From NCBI GenBank assembly GCA_946061515.1, contig CAMGRL010000005.1, positions 1-64,000 on the forward strand: 64,000 nucleotides of DNA. The letters are read 5' to 3'. Below, piece after piece: positions 54,136-62,959 of the stretch (position 1 is its first letter; each line of letters opens with the position of its first letter). The DNA is from an uncultured Clostridia bacterium (GTDB lineage Bacteria; Bacillota; Clostridia; Oscillospirales; Oscillospiraceae). Below the pieces are notes generated by a model that had not been told where the DNA came from, searched no databases, and saw only the letters and a list, made by a program, of their open reading frames with translations. The position numbers and the translations under genes are program-made.

Positions 54136-55323
54136 TCACTTGCCTCCCTGAATGTTCTTGATTTCCAGCGACTCGATAAAGGCCTGGAAGCGGGTGCGCA
54201 GCTGGCCCACGGCGCCCAGGGCGTATTCCTTCTCGATGGTGCAGGTGGGGATGTGCAGCTCGTTGACAAAGATATGGGAGGCCAGGACCTTCTCATAGCT
54301 CCAGAACTCGCAGAACTTCATGTTCTCGTAGATCACACCGTCGGCCTTGAATTCGTCCACCAGGCGCTTGACCTCGCTGGGGCGCTGGTCGATCTTCATG
54401 CCGTCCATGAAGCGGGCACACTGGTTCCAGTGCAGGTAATGGCGGCAGATGGCGTCAAACGCGGTCTCGCCGGGCAAAATTTCGATCTGCTCCCGGCTGG
54501 GGAAGCTGCCGAAGCAGTAGCGGTCGGCCACCACCATGGCGCCGCAGCTTTCGATGAGCTTGGTGAAGTCCGGATCGTCGATCTCGGAGCCCACCAGAGC
54601 CACTCTGGCCCGGTAGGGGAATTTCTCCTCCGGCTCGCGGGTTTTGATCTCTTCCAGGGTCTCCTGCAGGTAGGGCAGGATGAGATAATGGGGGCACACC
54701 TGGCTCACCAGCTGGATCACATGGAACTCATAGCCGGTGATGGGCGGGTTGTCCAGCTTTCTGTACTCGCCGATCTCGGTGATGACCCGGCTGATCTCGT
54801 TGTGGTCGGCGATGGCGGCTCTCATGGCCTCCTCAGACACGTCCACGCCGAAGCGCTTCTCCAGCTCATCCACCACTTTCAGCTTGAGCTGGGCCTTGTA
54901 GTAGTCCAGGTTGGTTTTGTTCCCCTTCATGGGCGGGTCGATTTGGGTGACAAAGAAGCTGTCCTTCTTCACCAGGTCCAGCAGGAAGAAGTGCTCCTCC
55001 ATACGCTCCATAGCGGCACAGTTTTCCGCGCCGAAGAGAGCGTCCAGATAGCTGTATCCGCCTTCGATGGCCCGTTCCAGGATGGAGCGGACATAGGGGC
55101 AGGTGCGGTTGGTCATATAGTAGCTGGCCACGTCCGTGGAAGTGCAGCGGGGGGCGCGCAGGCGGCTGGAGAAGCAGCCGGGCAGGTTGAGCAGGGTCTC
55201 CGGAATGTAATAGCAGTTATATCCCAGGGCACGCTTCCCATCCTCGACCGCCTTGGTCACCAACTCGTTTTGGGCCTCCTGCAGCAGATTCTCAAAGTAA
55301 ATCAGATGCTTCAGGTCTTTCAA
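54136..55323 (-). CDS. 2-hydroxyacyl-CoA dehydratase family protein, small subunit
   Basis: About 395 residues. No ATG is near the start; the TTG at 55323, six bases after GAGGTG, fits best, with a TTG at 55344 as the alternative. The fold and Cys pattern (SRLRAPRCTSTDVASYY; NRTCPYVRSIL) match HgdB/HadC-type subunits. It forms a heterodimer with the downstream 535-residue protein. An activator ATPase (HgdC/HadI type) is not in the window. First gene of a three-gene operon. Confidence 0.82.
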   Translation of the reverse strand: MKDLKHLIYFENLLQEAQNELVTKAVEDGKRALGYNCYYIPETLLNLPGCFSSRLRAPRCTSTDVASYYMTNRTCPYVRSILERAIEGGYSYLDALFGAENCAAMERMEEHFFLLDLVKKDSFFVTQIDPPMKGNKTNLDYYKAQLKLKVVDELEKRFGVDVSEEAMRAAIADHNEISRVITEIGEYRKLDNPPITGYEFHVIQLVSQVCPHYLILPYLQETLEEIKTREPEEKFPYRARVALVGSEIDDPDFTKLIESCGAMVVADRYCFGSFPSREQIEILPGETAFDAICRHYLHWNQCARFMDGMKIDQRPSEVKRLVDEFKADGVIYENMKFCEFWSYEKVLASHIFVNELHIPTCTIEKEYALGAVGQLRTRFQAFIESLEIKNIQGGK

Positions 55324-55380
55324 GCAATACACCTCTTTTTCCAATTTGACATGAAATACTTTCCGGTTTTGTCCGTAGAA

Positions 55381-55409
55381 ATTTTAACATGTTCGTTCAA
55401 CATCGTCAA
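55381..55409 (-). promoter_or_regulatory. Promoter of dehydratase operon with dyad
   Basis: TTGACG (55404-55409) and TAAAAT (55381-55386) on the minus strand are 17 bp apart. The spacer contains TGTTGAACGAACA, an inverted repeat in the ideal place for a repressor. Its TTGAACGA half is the same as in the TetR operators at 22.8 kb. Confidence 0.75.
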
Positions 55410-55601
55410 GACTTTATGGTCGGCAGTATGTCACCTTGGGCTAAATTGTCTAAAAACGCGGGGTTTCCCCTGCCAGAATATCCCTTTTATATGCTTTTGA
55501 AAATTTACGGTGGATTCATTTTTATTTTCATTTATCCTATTGCGCGATTGCAAGAAAAATGGTAAGCTATTGGTACATACAAGAAAAGGAGCGTGGTTAT
55601 C

Positions 55602-56015
55602 TTGGTTAAGATCATCATGGGACTGAAGGGCTCCGGCAAAACCAAAAAGCTGGTGGAGCTGGTGCGCGAGGCCGTTAACGAAGGCAACGGCGACGTTGTC
55701 TGCATTGAAAAGGACAGAAAGCTCACTTACGACATCCCCTATCAGGCCCGTCTTATAGACGCCGGTGCATACGCCATCGGAACATACGAATTTCTTAAAG
55801 GCTTCATCAGCGGCATTCATGCCGGCAACTACGACATCACCCATGTCTTTGTGGACAACTTCTACAAGCTGGTAGAGGACAAGTCTCCCGAGTCCTTTGA
55901 TGCCTTTATCGCCTGGCTGGACAAGTTCTCCGAGGCGGAGAAGATCGAGTTTGTCATCAGCGTCTCTGCAGACGCCGCGACCGCAAGCGAGAGCGTAAAG
56001 AAGCACTTTATTTGA
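55602..56015 (+). CDS. Small P-loop NTPase-like protein
   Basis: 137 residues from a TTG at 55602, ten bases after AAAGGAG; a GTG at 55593 is too close to that site. Walker A is GLKGSGKTKK near residue 7. A Walker B-like THVFVDN is near residue 85. Such proteins are sometimes labelled PilT-like in databases, but no pilus genes are near. Monocistronic, with its own terminator. Function unknown. Confidence 0.75.
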   Translation: MVKIIMGLKGSGKTKKLVELVREAVNEGNGDVVCIEKDRKLTYDIPYQARLIDAGAYAIGTYEFLKGFISGIHAGNYDITHVFVDNFYKLVEDKSPESFDAFIAWLDKFSEAEKIEFVISVSADAATASESVKKHFI

Positions 56016-56026
56016 TTATATATTAT

Positions 56027-56062
56027 GAAAACACTGGCGGACAAATGTCCGCCAGTGTTTTC
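56027..56062 (+). terminator. Terminator of P-loop gene
   Basis: A GAAAACACTGGCGGACA/TGTCCGCCAGTGTTTTC stem directly follows the stop. Confidence 0.9.
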
Positions 56063-56064
56063 AT

Positions 56065-56463
56065 TGAGACTATCAAAAACTATACTTCAGTCGTCGACAG
56101 CAGAGTCGCGGGGGAGCGCGAGGGGTAGCGAAGCGGCGCTGCGGTAGTGAATGACATGCCGGTGGCATGTCAGAGCCGCAGCGTGACCGAGCCTCAGCGA
56201 GACCAAGGCCCCTTGCTCGCCTTGCCGCAAAGCCATTTGCGGGCCTGTTTCGCGACGGCCCGCAAACGGCGCGGCTGCAGAAATTGCGCATCGCCTTCAT
56301 CTGCCGCTGGCAGCGGCGAAGCGCAATTCTCGCAGTTCAATAACCCGCCGCAAAAAAGCTTGATTTTTCAAGCTTTTTGGGCGAAGCAGCGTTTTGAATT
56401 CTTCAAAACGCTCGGCGGCTGAAGCGGTCAAAAAAGTCCTAACAGGACTTTTTTGGCAAGCTG
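56065..56463. repeat. Dispersed intergenic repeat, long copy
   Basis: It has the same ends as the copy at 4522-4729, with about 190 extra central bases, GC-rich and with dyads such as GACATGCCGGTGGCATGTC. Three palindromes make up the right end. It lies between two terminators and holds no gene. Confidence 0.85.
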
Positions 56464-56468
56464 CATGA

Positions 56469-56501
56469 TAAACCGGCCGGACACATGTCCGACCGGTTTA
56501 T
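56469..56501 (-). terminator. Terminator of rqcP
   Basis: A TAAACCGG(C/T)CGGACA/TGTCCGACCGGTTTA stem lies just after the S4-protein stop on the minus strand. Confidence 0.85.
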
Positions 56502-56502
56502 T

Positions 56503-56745
56503 TTATTCCAGCTCCTTATACATGGCCGGAGCGGAAGCCTTGTTGGCCGTCTCGTTGATCTCCGTGACCTCCACCTTCAGCGTGCGCTGGCCAAAGGCGA
56601 TCTCAATGATGTCGCCCACCTTCACCTGGTAGCTGGCCTTGACCTGCCGGCCGTTGACGCTGACCCGCTCCCCGTCACAGGCCTCGTTGGCCACGCTACG
56701 GCGTTTGATCAGGCGGGACACCTTTAAGTATTTGTCAAGTCTCAT
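56503..56745 (-). CDS. rqcP: S4-domain RNA-binding protein RqcP
   Basis: 80 residues from the ATG at 56745, preceded by AAAGGAG. It starts MRLDKYLKVSRLIKRR, the S4 alpha-L motif that characterises RqcP/YabO and Hsp15. RqcP binds stalled 50S subunits and helps RqcH add alanine tails for ribosome-associated quality control. As in many Firmicutes, it lies next to the HU gene. No odd features. Confidence 0.9.
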   Translation of the reverse strand: MRLDKYLKVSRLIKRRSVANEACDGERVSVNGRQVKASYQVKVGDIIEIAFGQRTLKVEVTEINETANKASAPAMYKELE

Positions 56746-56761
56746 ATCTTCTCCTTTTAGC

Positions 56762-56793
56762 AAAAACAGCAGCCGGTCAGGCTGCTGTTTTTT
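56762..56793 (-). terminator. Terminator of HU gene
   Basis: An AAAAACAGCAGCC/GGCTGCTGTTTTT stem lies between the HU stop and the rqcP start. Confidence 0.88.
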
Positions 56794-56796
56794 GTC

Positions 56797-57072
56797 TTAC
56801 TTGGATACTGCGTCCTTAAGGGCCTTGCCGACCTTGAAGGAAGCCACGCGGGATGCGGGGATCTCGATGGTCTCCTTGGTCTTGGGGTTGCGGCCAACGC
56901 GGGCGTTGCGCTCCTTGACCTCAAATGCGCCGAAGCCTACAAGCTGTACCTTCTCACCGGCGGCCAGAGCCTCGGTAATGGAATCGAATGCTGCGTTGAC
57001 TGCCTTTTCGCTGTCCTTCTTGGACATGCCGGTCTTCTCTGCAACAGCAGCAACCAGTTCGGTTTTATTCAT
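56797..57072 (-). CDS. hup: HU-family DNA-binding protein
   Basis: 91 residues, full length. The signature [20 protein letters not shown] (about 47-66) and the Lys/Arg-rich beta arms are present. HU bends and compacts DNA. A GGAGGATTACAC site precedes the ATG. It is one of the most conserved proteins in the window. Confidence 0.97.
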   Translation of the reverse strand: MNKTELVAAVAEKTGMSKKDSEKAVNAAFDSITEALAAGEKVQLVGFGAFEVKERNARVGRNPKTKETIEIPASRVASFKVGKALKDAVSK

Positions 57073-57243
57073 GTGTAATCCTCCTAAAATACGGCAACAA
57101 TGCCATGTTTATGATGAGTCTGCCCGAAAACGCGGCAGAATACTCATGCCAATGAATTTTTCCCGCCGGAAAACAGCGGCGAAGTGTATGCTACCATATT
57201 TTGCTCATATTATCAAGACCTATTTCTTAAAAAAAGCGGTTTT

Positions 57244-58860
57244 TTAACGCATATGCAGGATTTTTGCCACTTTTTCACCGCCGGGGATGAGCTTCATGTC
57301 CTCTCTGGTGATCCCCCGCAGGGCAATGACCGAGACAAAGTATACGATCACCGCCGCGGCCATGGCCAGCGCCATGCAAAGCAGCATGGTCAAACGGCTG
57401 TCTGCGCCCACAAACCTTGCGGAAAGGCCATATACGCCCCAGGCCGCCGCGCCCATGAGAAGGCTGCTGACGCCGGGCCGGATCAGGATGCGGCTGAGTC
57501 TGGGATTCTTGTCCAGGGCAAAGCACATGAACACAAAGTTCATAATGAACATGACCGCATAGCTCACCAGGGTGCCGATAGGCGCGCCGTAGATGTTGAT
57601 ACGGGGGTCTGCCACCAGAAACCAGTTCACCGCGATTTTCACCACGCCGCCGGCAAGCATGGAGTACATGGGCAGCTTTTCCTTGCCGGAGGCCTGCAGC
57701 ACAGCGTTTTCCATCAGCACCACGCATACAAAGATGGAGGCGATACCCATAATGGCCAGCAGCACCGGGCCGGCGCTGTGGCTGCCCGGGTAGATCACTT
57801 TCATAATAGGGTAAGACAGCACCGCAAGACCCACGCCCATGGGCATGGCCAGGACAGCGGAGACGCGCATGGAGTCCTCGGAGATCTGGGTGGCGCTGTC
57901 GTTTTCGCCGCGAACGATGGCGGAAGCGATGGCCGGGACCACGGAGATGGTCAGGGGGGTGATAAAGGCGGCAGGCAGGTTAAACAGGGTCTGGGCCTTG
58001 CCGTACACGCCGTAGAGGGTCTTTGCGTCCTGATAGGCAAAGCCCGCGGCGGACTGGAGCCGGTCCATGCAGAGGCTGGAGTCCACCAGGTTCAGCAGAG
58101 ACAGCACACTGGAGCCCAGGGCGATGGGTATGCCGATGTGGAGAAAGCGTCTGAGGATCTTGCCGGTACTGTCCGGCGTGTCCGGCGTGTCCGGCGTTTC
58201 CAGCTCCTCGTCCCGGTAGTTTTTTCGCTTGTATACGAACATGTATACCAGAGCCGCCAGAGAGCCTGCGGTCACGCCGAAGATGGCCCCGGCGGAGGCC
58301 AGGGGCTTGCCTTTTCCGGCCTTCATGATCGCATAGGCCAGGATCAGGCCCACGATGACCTTGACCAGCACTTCCAGCACCTGGCCCACGGTGGTGGGGA
58401 TCATGTTGCCGAAGCCCTGGCAGTAGCCCCGGTAGGCGGACACCAGGCACACCAGCAGCACGGCCGGGGCCATGGCCCGGATGCTGGGGGCAGCGTCCGG
58501 ATTGTGCAGCACGCTGTCCGCCAGCTGCTGGGGGAAGCAGAACATAATGAGCGTACACACAAGGCCCACCACAAAGAAGGTCCACCAGGCCACGGAGAAG
58601 GTGCGCTTTGCCTGCATGGGCCGCCCTTCGGCGTTGGCCTCAGAGATCATGCGGGACAGGGCGATGGGCAGCCCGGCGGTGGCCAGGGTCAGGAATACGT
58701 TATATATGTTATAGGTGGCGAGGAACATGGAATACCCGTCGTCGCCGATGATATTGCCAATGGGAACCTTGTAGATGAAGCCAAGGATCTTCATTATTAC
58801 AACGCCCGCCGTGAGAATGGCCGCGCCGTACATGTAGTTTTGTCCTTTGGTTTTTGCCAT
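57244..58860 (-). CDS. SpoVB/MurJ-like polysaccharide flippase
   Basis: 538 residues from the ATG at 58860 (MAKTKGQN), with a GGAGGATCACC site; upstream reading is spurious. About fourteen membrane helices of the MOP superfamily, starting with GVVIMKILGFIYKVPIGNIIGDDGYSMF. Related proteins (SpoVB, YtgP/Amj partners, MurJ) flip lipid-linked sugars such as lipid II. A cytoplasmic loop carries a short repeat, TPDTPDTPD, caused by a tandem GTCCGGCGT DNA repeat (about 58168-58197). Confidence 0.9.
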   Translation of the reverse strand: MAKTKGQNYMYGAAILTAGVVIMKILGFIYKVPIGNIIGDDGYSMFLATYNIYNVFLTLATAGLPIALSRMISEANAEGRPMQAKRTFSVAWWTFFVVGLVCTLIMFCFPQQLADSVLHNPDAAPSIRAMAPAVLLVCLVSAYRGYCQGFGNMIPTTVGQVLEVLVKVIVGLILAYAIMKAGKGKPLASAGAIFGVTAGSLAALVYMFVYKRKNYRDEELETPDTPDTPDSTGKILRRFLHIGIPIALGSSVLSLLNLVDSSLCMDRLQSAAGFAYQDAKTLYGVYGKAQTLFNLPAAFITPLTISVVPAIASAIVRGENDSATQISEDSMRVSAVLAMPMGVGLAVLSYPIMKVIYPGSHSAGPVLLAIMGIASIFVCVVLMENAVLQASGKEKLPMYSMLAGGVVKIAVNWFLVADPRINIYGAPIGTLVSYAVMFIMNFVFMCFALDKNPRLSRILIRPGVSSLLMGAAAWGVYGLSARFVGADSRLTMLLCMALAMAAAVIVYFVSVIALRGITREDMKLIPGGEKVAKILHMR

Positions 58861-58920
58861 GGTGATCCTCCAGGTTTTATATGAGGATATAATAATACGC
58901 CTGTACAGCAAAAAAATCAA

Positions 58921-58951
58921 GAGAACCGGGGCCCATCGGGTCCCGGTTCTC
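58921..58951 (-). terminator. Terminator of Ech/Mrp-like operon
   Basis: A GAGAACCGGGACCC/GGGCCCCGGTTCTC-type stem with a T-run on the minus strand lies 10 bp past the last gene's stop. Confidence 0.88.
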
Positions 58952-58960
58952 GTTTTCTTG

Positions 58961-59593
58961 TTACATGATGATGCACTTTTTGGGGCAGGCATCGGCGCAG
59001 GTGCCGCAGCCGACGCATTTTTCCTCGTCCAGCTTCCAGGTCTTGTTGGCCCGGTCCACCTCGATGGCCCCGGCGGGGCACTTCTTGGCGCAGAGGGTGC
59101 AGTAGACGCACTTGGACGGGTCACTGATGGGCTTTCCGTCCTCCCGGGGAGCCACGGCGCAGGCGGGAGCCGCCTCCGCGGGCTTTTCCTGGGCCGCCGC
59201 AGGGGCAGGGGCCGCTTTCTTCACCGGGGGCTTTTTGATAAAGCTTCCGGTAACGATCAGGTCTTCCTCCTTGGTGGCCACCATGTGGTAGTCGCCGGTC
59301 AGCTCGATGGCATTGCGGCTGCAGAAGTCCGCGCAGTGTGAGCAGAAGGTGCAGGAGCCCAGGTTAAAGCTCATCGTCACCTTGTCGCCCTCTTCGGTCT
59401 TTTCGATGGTGCGGGAGATGGCGCCGCCGGCGCAGACCCGCTCGCACATGCCGCAGGCGATGCAGCGGTCAGGATGGTAGACGATCCTGCCCCTGTAGTG
59501 TGGGGCAGCCTCACTGGGAACAGCGGGGTACATGGCGCAGCTTGATTTGCTGAAAAGCTGAGATATGGCCTCTTTTACAAACGGAAAATCCAT
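58961..59593 (-). CDS. EchF/NuoI-like polyferredoxin with extra ferredoxin domain
   Basis: 210 residues. The first part (about 33-115) is NuoI/EchF/MbhN-like, with two 4Fe-4S motifs (Cys 44-54 and 81-91). An Ala/Pro/Lys linker (118-150) leads to a second pair of 4Fe-4S motifs (162-172 and 193-203), like a tethered ferredoxin. Four clusters in all. It begins at the last base of the NuoB-like stop (TAATG), with no gap. It is the last gene of the operon and probably takes electrons from soluble ferredoxin. Confidence 0.88.
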   Translation of the reverse strand: MDFPFVKEAISQLFSKSSCAMYPAVPSEAAPHYRGRIVYHPDRCIACGMCERVCAGGAISRTIEKTEEGDKVTMSFNLGSCTFCSHCADFCSRNAIELTGDYHMVATKEEDLIVTGSFIKKPPVKKAAPAPAAAQEKPAEAAPACAVAPREDGKPISDPSKCVYCTLCAKKCPAGAIEVDRANKTWKLDEEKCVGCGTCADACPKKCIIM

Positions 59594-60033
59594 TACATCT
59601 GTTCCCTCTTTTCCTTGAGAATTTTGGTGGCCAGGGCCAGGCCGTCGATAACGGCCTCAGGCTTGGGGGCGCAGCCGGCCACGTCCACGTCCACATGCAC
59701 ATACTTGCTCAGGGGGCCTGCCACGGAGTAGCTGCCCTTGAACACGTTGCCGGACTGGGGGCAGGAGCCCATGGTGACGATGCAGCGGGGCTCCGGCACC
59801 TGGGAGATGGCTCTCAGCACGCGGGGCAGGGACTGCTTGGTCACAGGGCCGGTGACAACCACGATGTCGGCGTGGCGGGGGGTGCCCGTCAGCTTGAAGC
59901 CCAGGCGCTCCGCGTCGTAGCGCGGGGTCAGGACGGAGACCAGCTCGATATCACAGCCGTTGCAGGAACCGGCGTTGATGTGAAAGAGCCAGGGGGATTT
60001 TGCGGCGCTTTCCGCGATCAATTTCTTAAACAT
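59593..60033 (-). CDS. NuoB/EchC-like small subunit
   Basis: 146 residues. Cys24 and Cys27 (GSCNGCDIE), Cys91 (MGSCPQSG) and Cys121 (AGCAPKPEA) give the four ligands of the proximal N2-type 4Fe-4S cluster of complex I-like and group 4 hydrogenase small subunits. In Ech and Mbh it docks on the large NiFe subunit, and in complex I on NuoD. Neither is encoded beside it. It lies between NuoH-like and NuoI-like genes. Confidence 0.92.
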   Translation of the reverse strand: MFKKLIAESAAKSPWLFHINAGSCNGCDIELVSVLTPRYDAERLGFKLTGTPRHADIVVVTGPVTKQSLPRVLRAISQVPEPRCIVTMGSCPQSGNVFKGSYSVAGPLSKYVHVDVDVAGCAPKPEAVIDGLALATKILKEKREQM

Positions 60034-60045
60034 GTTCTCCCCTCC

Positions 60046-61017
60046 TTACAGTCCGTACCAGGCCAGGACAAGGCTGATGAGCGCAAGCCCGGAGACCACG
60101 GTCCAGTAATACTTGAATATCTGCTCGATCTTCATTCTGGCAGTGACGGCGTGCACCAGAGAAATGGTGAGGATCGTCAGCACCACGCACAGCAGAAACA
60201 GGATGATGCCGTCCACCAGCATGATGCCGGTGCCGATACCGCCCAGAAACAGCGCCACGAACAGAGAAGTGAGGGTCAGCATCTTCACGGCGTGGGTCAG
60301 CTTGTAGACCGCCAGAGGCGCGCCGCTGTACTCAGCCAGCAGACCTTCGCAGATCTCGGTCTCCGCTTCCGCCGCGTCAAAGGGGTGGTTGCCGGTCTCG
60401 CCGGGGATGACCAGCAGCATGGCGATGGCGGCGGGGATCATGCTGGCCTTGGTGATCAGGCTGCCGTTTGCCGCCTGATAGGCCGCGATATCGGTCAGGG
60501 AGAAGGTGATCCCCGTGCCGAGGAAGCTGCCCACCGTCTTGCCCACGGCCAGAAGGATCAGCACCAGGGGCAGCTCGCAGGAGATGATGGTGACCATCTC
60601 ACGGCTCAGGCCCACGCCCGCATAGGGGGAGCCGGAGGCCGCGCCGCCCAGAATGGCGGCCATGGCCGGGATCAGCAGCAGGTAAAGGATGACGATCACG
60701 TCCGCCACGCCGGTGAACACGGTGAAGCTGAACACCGGGATGAAAAGCTGGATCACCACCAGGGCCGCAAAGCCCACCAGAGGGGCCCCGAGGAACACCA
60801 CCTTGGAGGCCGCTGCGGGGACGATGGTCTCCTTGCCCAGGAGCTTGAAGAAGTCATAGAAGGGCTGGAGTACGGGAGGGCCCACGCGCTTTTGCATCTT
60901 TGCCACTACCTTGCGGTCGATGCCGCAGAGGAGCATACCAGCCAAGAAGCAGAACAGGAAGCCGGGGAAAATCAGGATATAGCCCAGATATTGCAGGGCA
61001 GTCAGAACTGTACTCAT
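60046..61017 (-). CDS. NuoH/EchB-like membrane subunit
   Basis: 323 residues from the ATG at 61017, preceded by AAGGAGGTG. Eight membrane helices. The loop motifs AKMQKRVGPPVLQPFYD and HPFDAAEAETEICEG are typical of NuoH and of hydrogenase-4 membrane anchors, forming the site where electron transfer is linked to ion pumping. It stands in Ech-like order after the antiporter subunit and before the NuoB-like gene. Confidence 0.93.
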   Translation of the reverse strand: MSTVLTALQYLGYILIFPGFLFCFLAGMLLCGIDRKVVAKMQKRVGPPVLQPFYDFFKLLGKETIVPAAASKVVFLGAPLVGFAALVVIQLFIPVFSFTVFTGVADVIVILYLLLIPAMAAILGGAASGSPYAGVGLSREMVTIISCELPLVLILLAVGKTVGSFLGTGITFSLTDIAAYQAANGSLITKASMIPAAIAMLLVIPGETGNHPFDAAEAETEICEGLLAEYSGAPLAVYKLTHAVKMLTLTSLFVALFLGGIGTGIMLVDGIILFLLCVVLTILTISLVHAVTARMKIEQIFKYYWTVVSGLALISLVLAWYGL

Positions 61018-61030
61018 ATTTCCCACCTCC

Positions 61031-62959
61031 TTAAAGAACTATCTGCAGGAACACAGTGACAAGGGCCAGAGCGACCACCGCCCACAGGGCGTAGTCGTTG
61101 ACGATACCGCTGTGCAGATCGTGCATAAAGCTGAAGTAATGCCGCCAGTTGTGCTTAAAGCCCCAGAACAGGTCTCCGCCGCCGACCTGAGAGTAAACGC
61201 TCTCCTCGCCGCCGAAGAACAGGTCGTACTTGCTGTCGGTAAGGGCCGCGCCCTTATTCTCGCTGACCTGGTCATACTTGCCGCAGACGGCGACCAGGGT
61301 GACAGCCAACAGCGCGATGGCCAGAACCAGCAGCCAGGACACGGGATTCCAGCAGCCCACCTCCACGAAGGTGCAAGTCTGCACCGCGGGGAGGCTTTCG
61401 CCCATGACGCTCTCGGCGTAGCCGGAGCCCATCATGGAATTGATGTAGTTGGTCACGTTGAACACGGCGTTTGCGGCAGGCTCGGTCAGGTACTTGGTGA
61501 CCAGGTTGGGGAAGAGGCCGGTGACAACACAGAGCAGTGCGAAGATGCACATGGCAAAGCGCATACCGAAGGAGACCTCTTTCACGTTCTCGTACTCCTT
61601 GGGGAGCTGGCCGAAGAACACGGACTGGCTGACCTTCACGAAGGAGGCCAGGGTCAGAACGCTGGTGATCAGGGCAATGATGGTGACCAGAAGGAAGCCG
61701 ATATTGCCGGACTCCACAGCCTTTTCATAGGTGGCCTGATAGATCATCCACTTGGAGGCAAAGCCGTTGAAGGGCGGAATGCCGCTGATGGAGAAGGCGC
61801 CGATGAGGAAGAGGACCGTGGTCCAGGGCATTTTTTTGGAAAGGCCGCCCAACCGGTCCAGATCGGTGGTGCCGGTCTGATGCAGCACAGCGCCGGCGGC
61901 AAGGAACAGCAGGCCCTTGAACAGGGTGTGGTTCATTGCGTGGTAGAGGCCGGCGGAGATGCCCAGGGCGGTGCACAGGCCCACAGCCGTCAGCACATAG
62001 CCGATCTGGGAGATGCTGTGGAAGGCCAGCAGACGCTTGAAGTCGTGCTGAGCCAGCGCCATGGTCACGCAGATGAACATGCTCATGCAGCCGAAGAACA
62101 CCAGCATGAACTGAACGGTTCCCAGGCCCATGCTCTGGAACAGGAAGTAGCTGAGACGGATGATGCCGTAGATGCCGGACTTGGTGAGCACGCCGGAGAT
62201 CAGAACCGAGATGGAGGCGGGAGCCGCGCCGTGGGCGTCCGCCGCCAGGGGGTGGAAGGGTACAATGAAGGCCTTGGTGCCAAAGCCGATGAACAGCAGT
62301 GCAAAGGCAAGCTTTGTGGCGTTGTTCAGGTTGCCGGGGATCAGCGCGGACAGCTGGGCAAAGTTCAGGGTATGTACCTGGGCGTAGAGCATGATGGTGC
62401 CCACCAGGATGCAGGTGGAGCCCATGGAGCCGACCACCAGATACTTGAACGCCGCTTCCAGCGCGCCCTTGGCCGTATTCCGGAAAGCGGTAAGCGCCAC
62501 TGCCGCGAAGGTGAGGATCTCCACCATGATGAACATGTTGAAGATATCGCCGGAGAGGACAAGACCCATAACGCCGCCGGAGAGCATGAGAAACAGCGTG
62601 TAATACTCACGCACATTGTGGTCGTGGCTCATATACTGGATGGAGTATATGCAGGAGACGAGCACAGCGGTGGCAACCAGCAGGCCGAAGAACAGGCTCA
62701 GGGCATCCACCTCAAGGGCGATGCCGATGGCATAGCCGCCGGCAGGGGCTCTGCCGCCCATCCAGTAGGCGATGATCTCGCCGTTGATCATCACAGGCTT
62801 TACCAGCGCCGCCAGGAAGCAGAAGGACGCTGTGACCGCCAGCAGGGCGAGAATATTTCTCACGGCCTTGTTTCTGCCCAGCATCACGATCAGGAAGGCG
62901 CCCAGGAAAAGCACCATGATGGAATAGATGGGGAAGTGCTGATAGCTTAACATACTCAT
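61031..62959 (-). CDS. MrpD/NuoL-type antiporter subunit
   Basis: 642 residues with about fourteen or more membrane helices. A conserved Glu in FIMVEILTF and Lys residues in FKYLVVGS, GTKAF and LTKSG form the ion path of Mrp/Nuo antiporter subunits. The C-terminal extension (about 540-642) has an additional helix and soluble segment. Its start overlaps the stop of the MrpC-like gene by four bases (ATGA). Confidence 0.93.
   Translation of the reverse strand: MSMLSYQHFPIYSIMVLFLGAFLIVMLGRNKAVRNILALLAVTASFCFLAALVKPVMINGEIIAYWMGGRAPAGGYAIGIALEVDALSLFFGLLVATAVLVSCIYSIQYMSHDHNVREYYTLFLMLSGGVMGLVLSGDIFNMFIMVEILTFAAVALTAFRNTAKGALEAAFKYLVVGSMGSTCILVGTIMLYAQVHTLNFAQLSALIPGNLNNATKLAFALLFIGFGTKAFIVPFHPLAADAHGAAPASISVLISGVLTKSGIYGIIRLSYFLFQSMGLGTVQFMLVFFGCMSMFICVTMALAQHDFKRLLAFHSISQIGYVLTAVGLCTALGISAGLYHAMNHTLFKGLLFLAAGAVLHQTGTTDLDRLGGLSKKMPWTTVLFLIGAFSISGIPPFNGFASKWMIYQATYEKAVESGNIGFLLVTIIALITSVLTLASFVKVSQSVFFGQLPKEYENVKEVSFGMRFAMCIFALLCVVTGLFPNLVTKYLTEPAANAVFNVTNYINSMMGSGYAESVMGESLPAVQTCTFVEVGCWNPVSWLLVLAIALLAVTLVAVCGKYDQVSENKGAALTDSKYDLFFGGEESVYSQVGGGDLFWGFKHNWRHYFSFMHDLHSGIVNDYALWAVVALALVTVFLQIVL

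Noticed and set aside
58168-58197. Tandem GTCCGGCGT repeat in the flippase gene as a phase-variation switch
   Set aside because: The unit is nine bases, so copy changes keep the frame; it lies in a cytoplasmic loop and would only change loop length.
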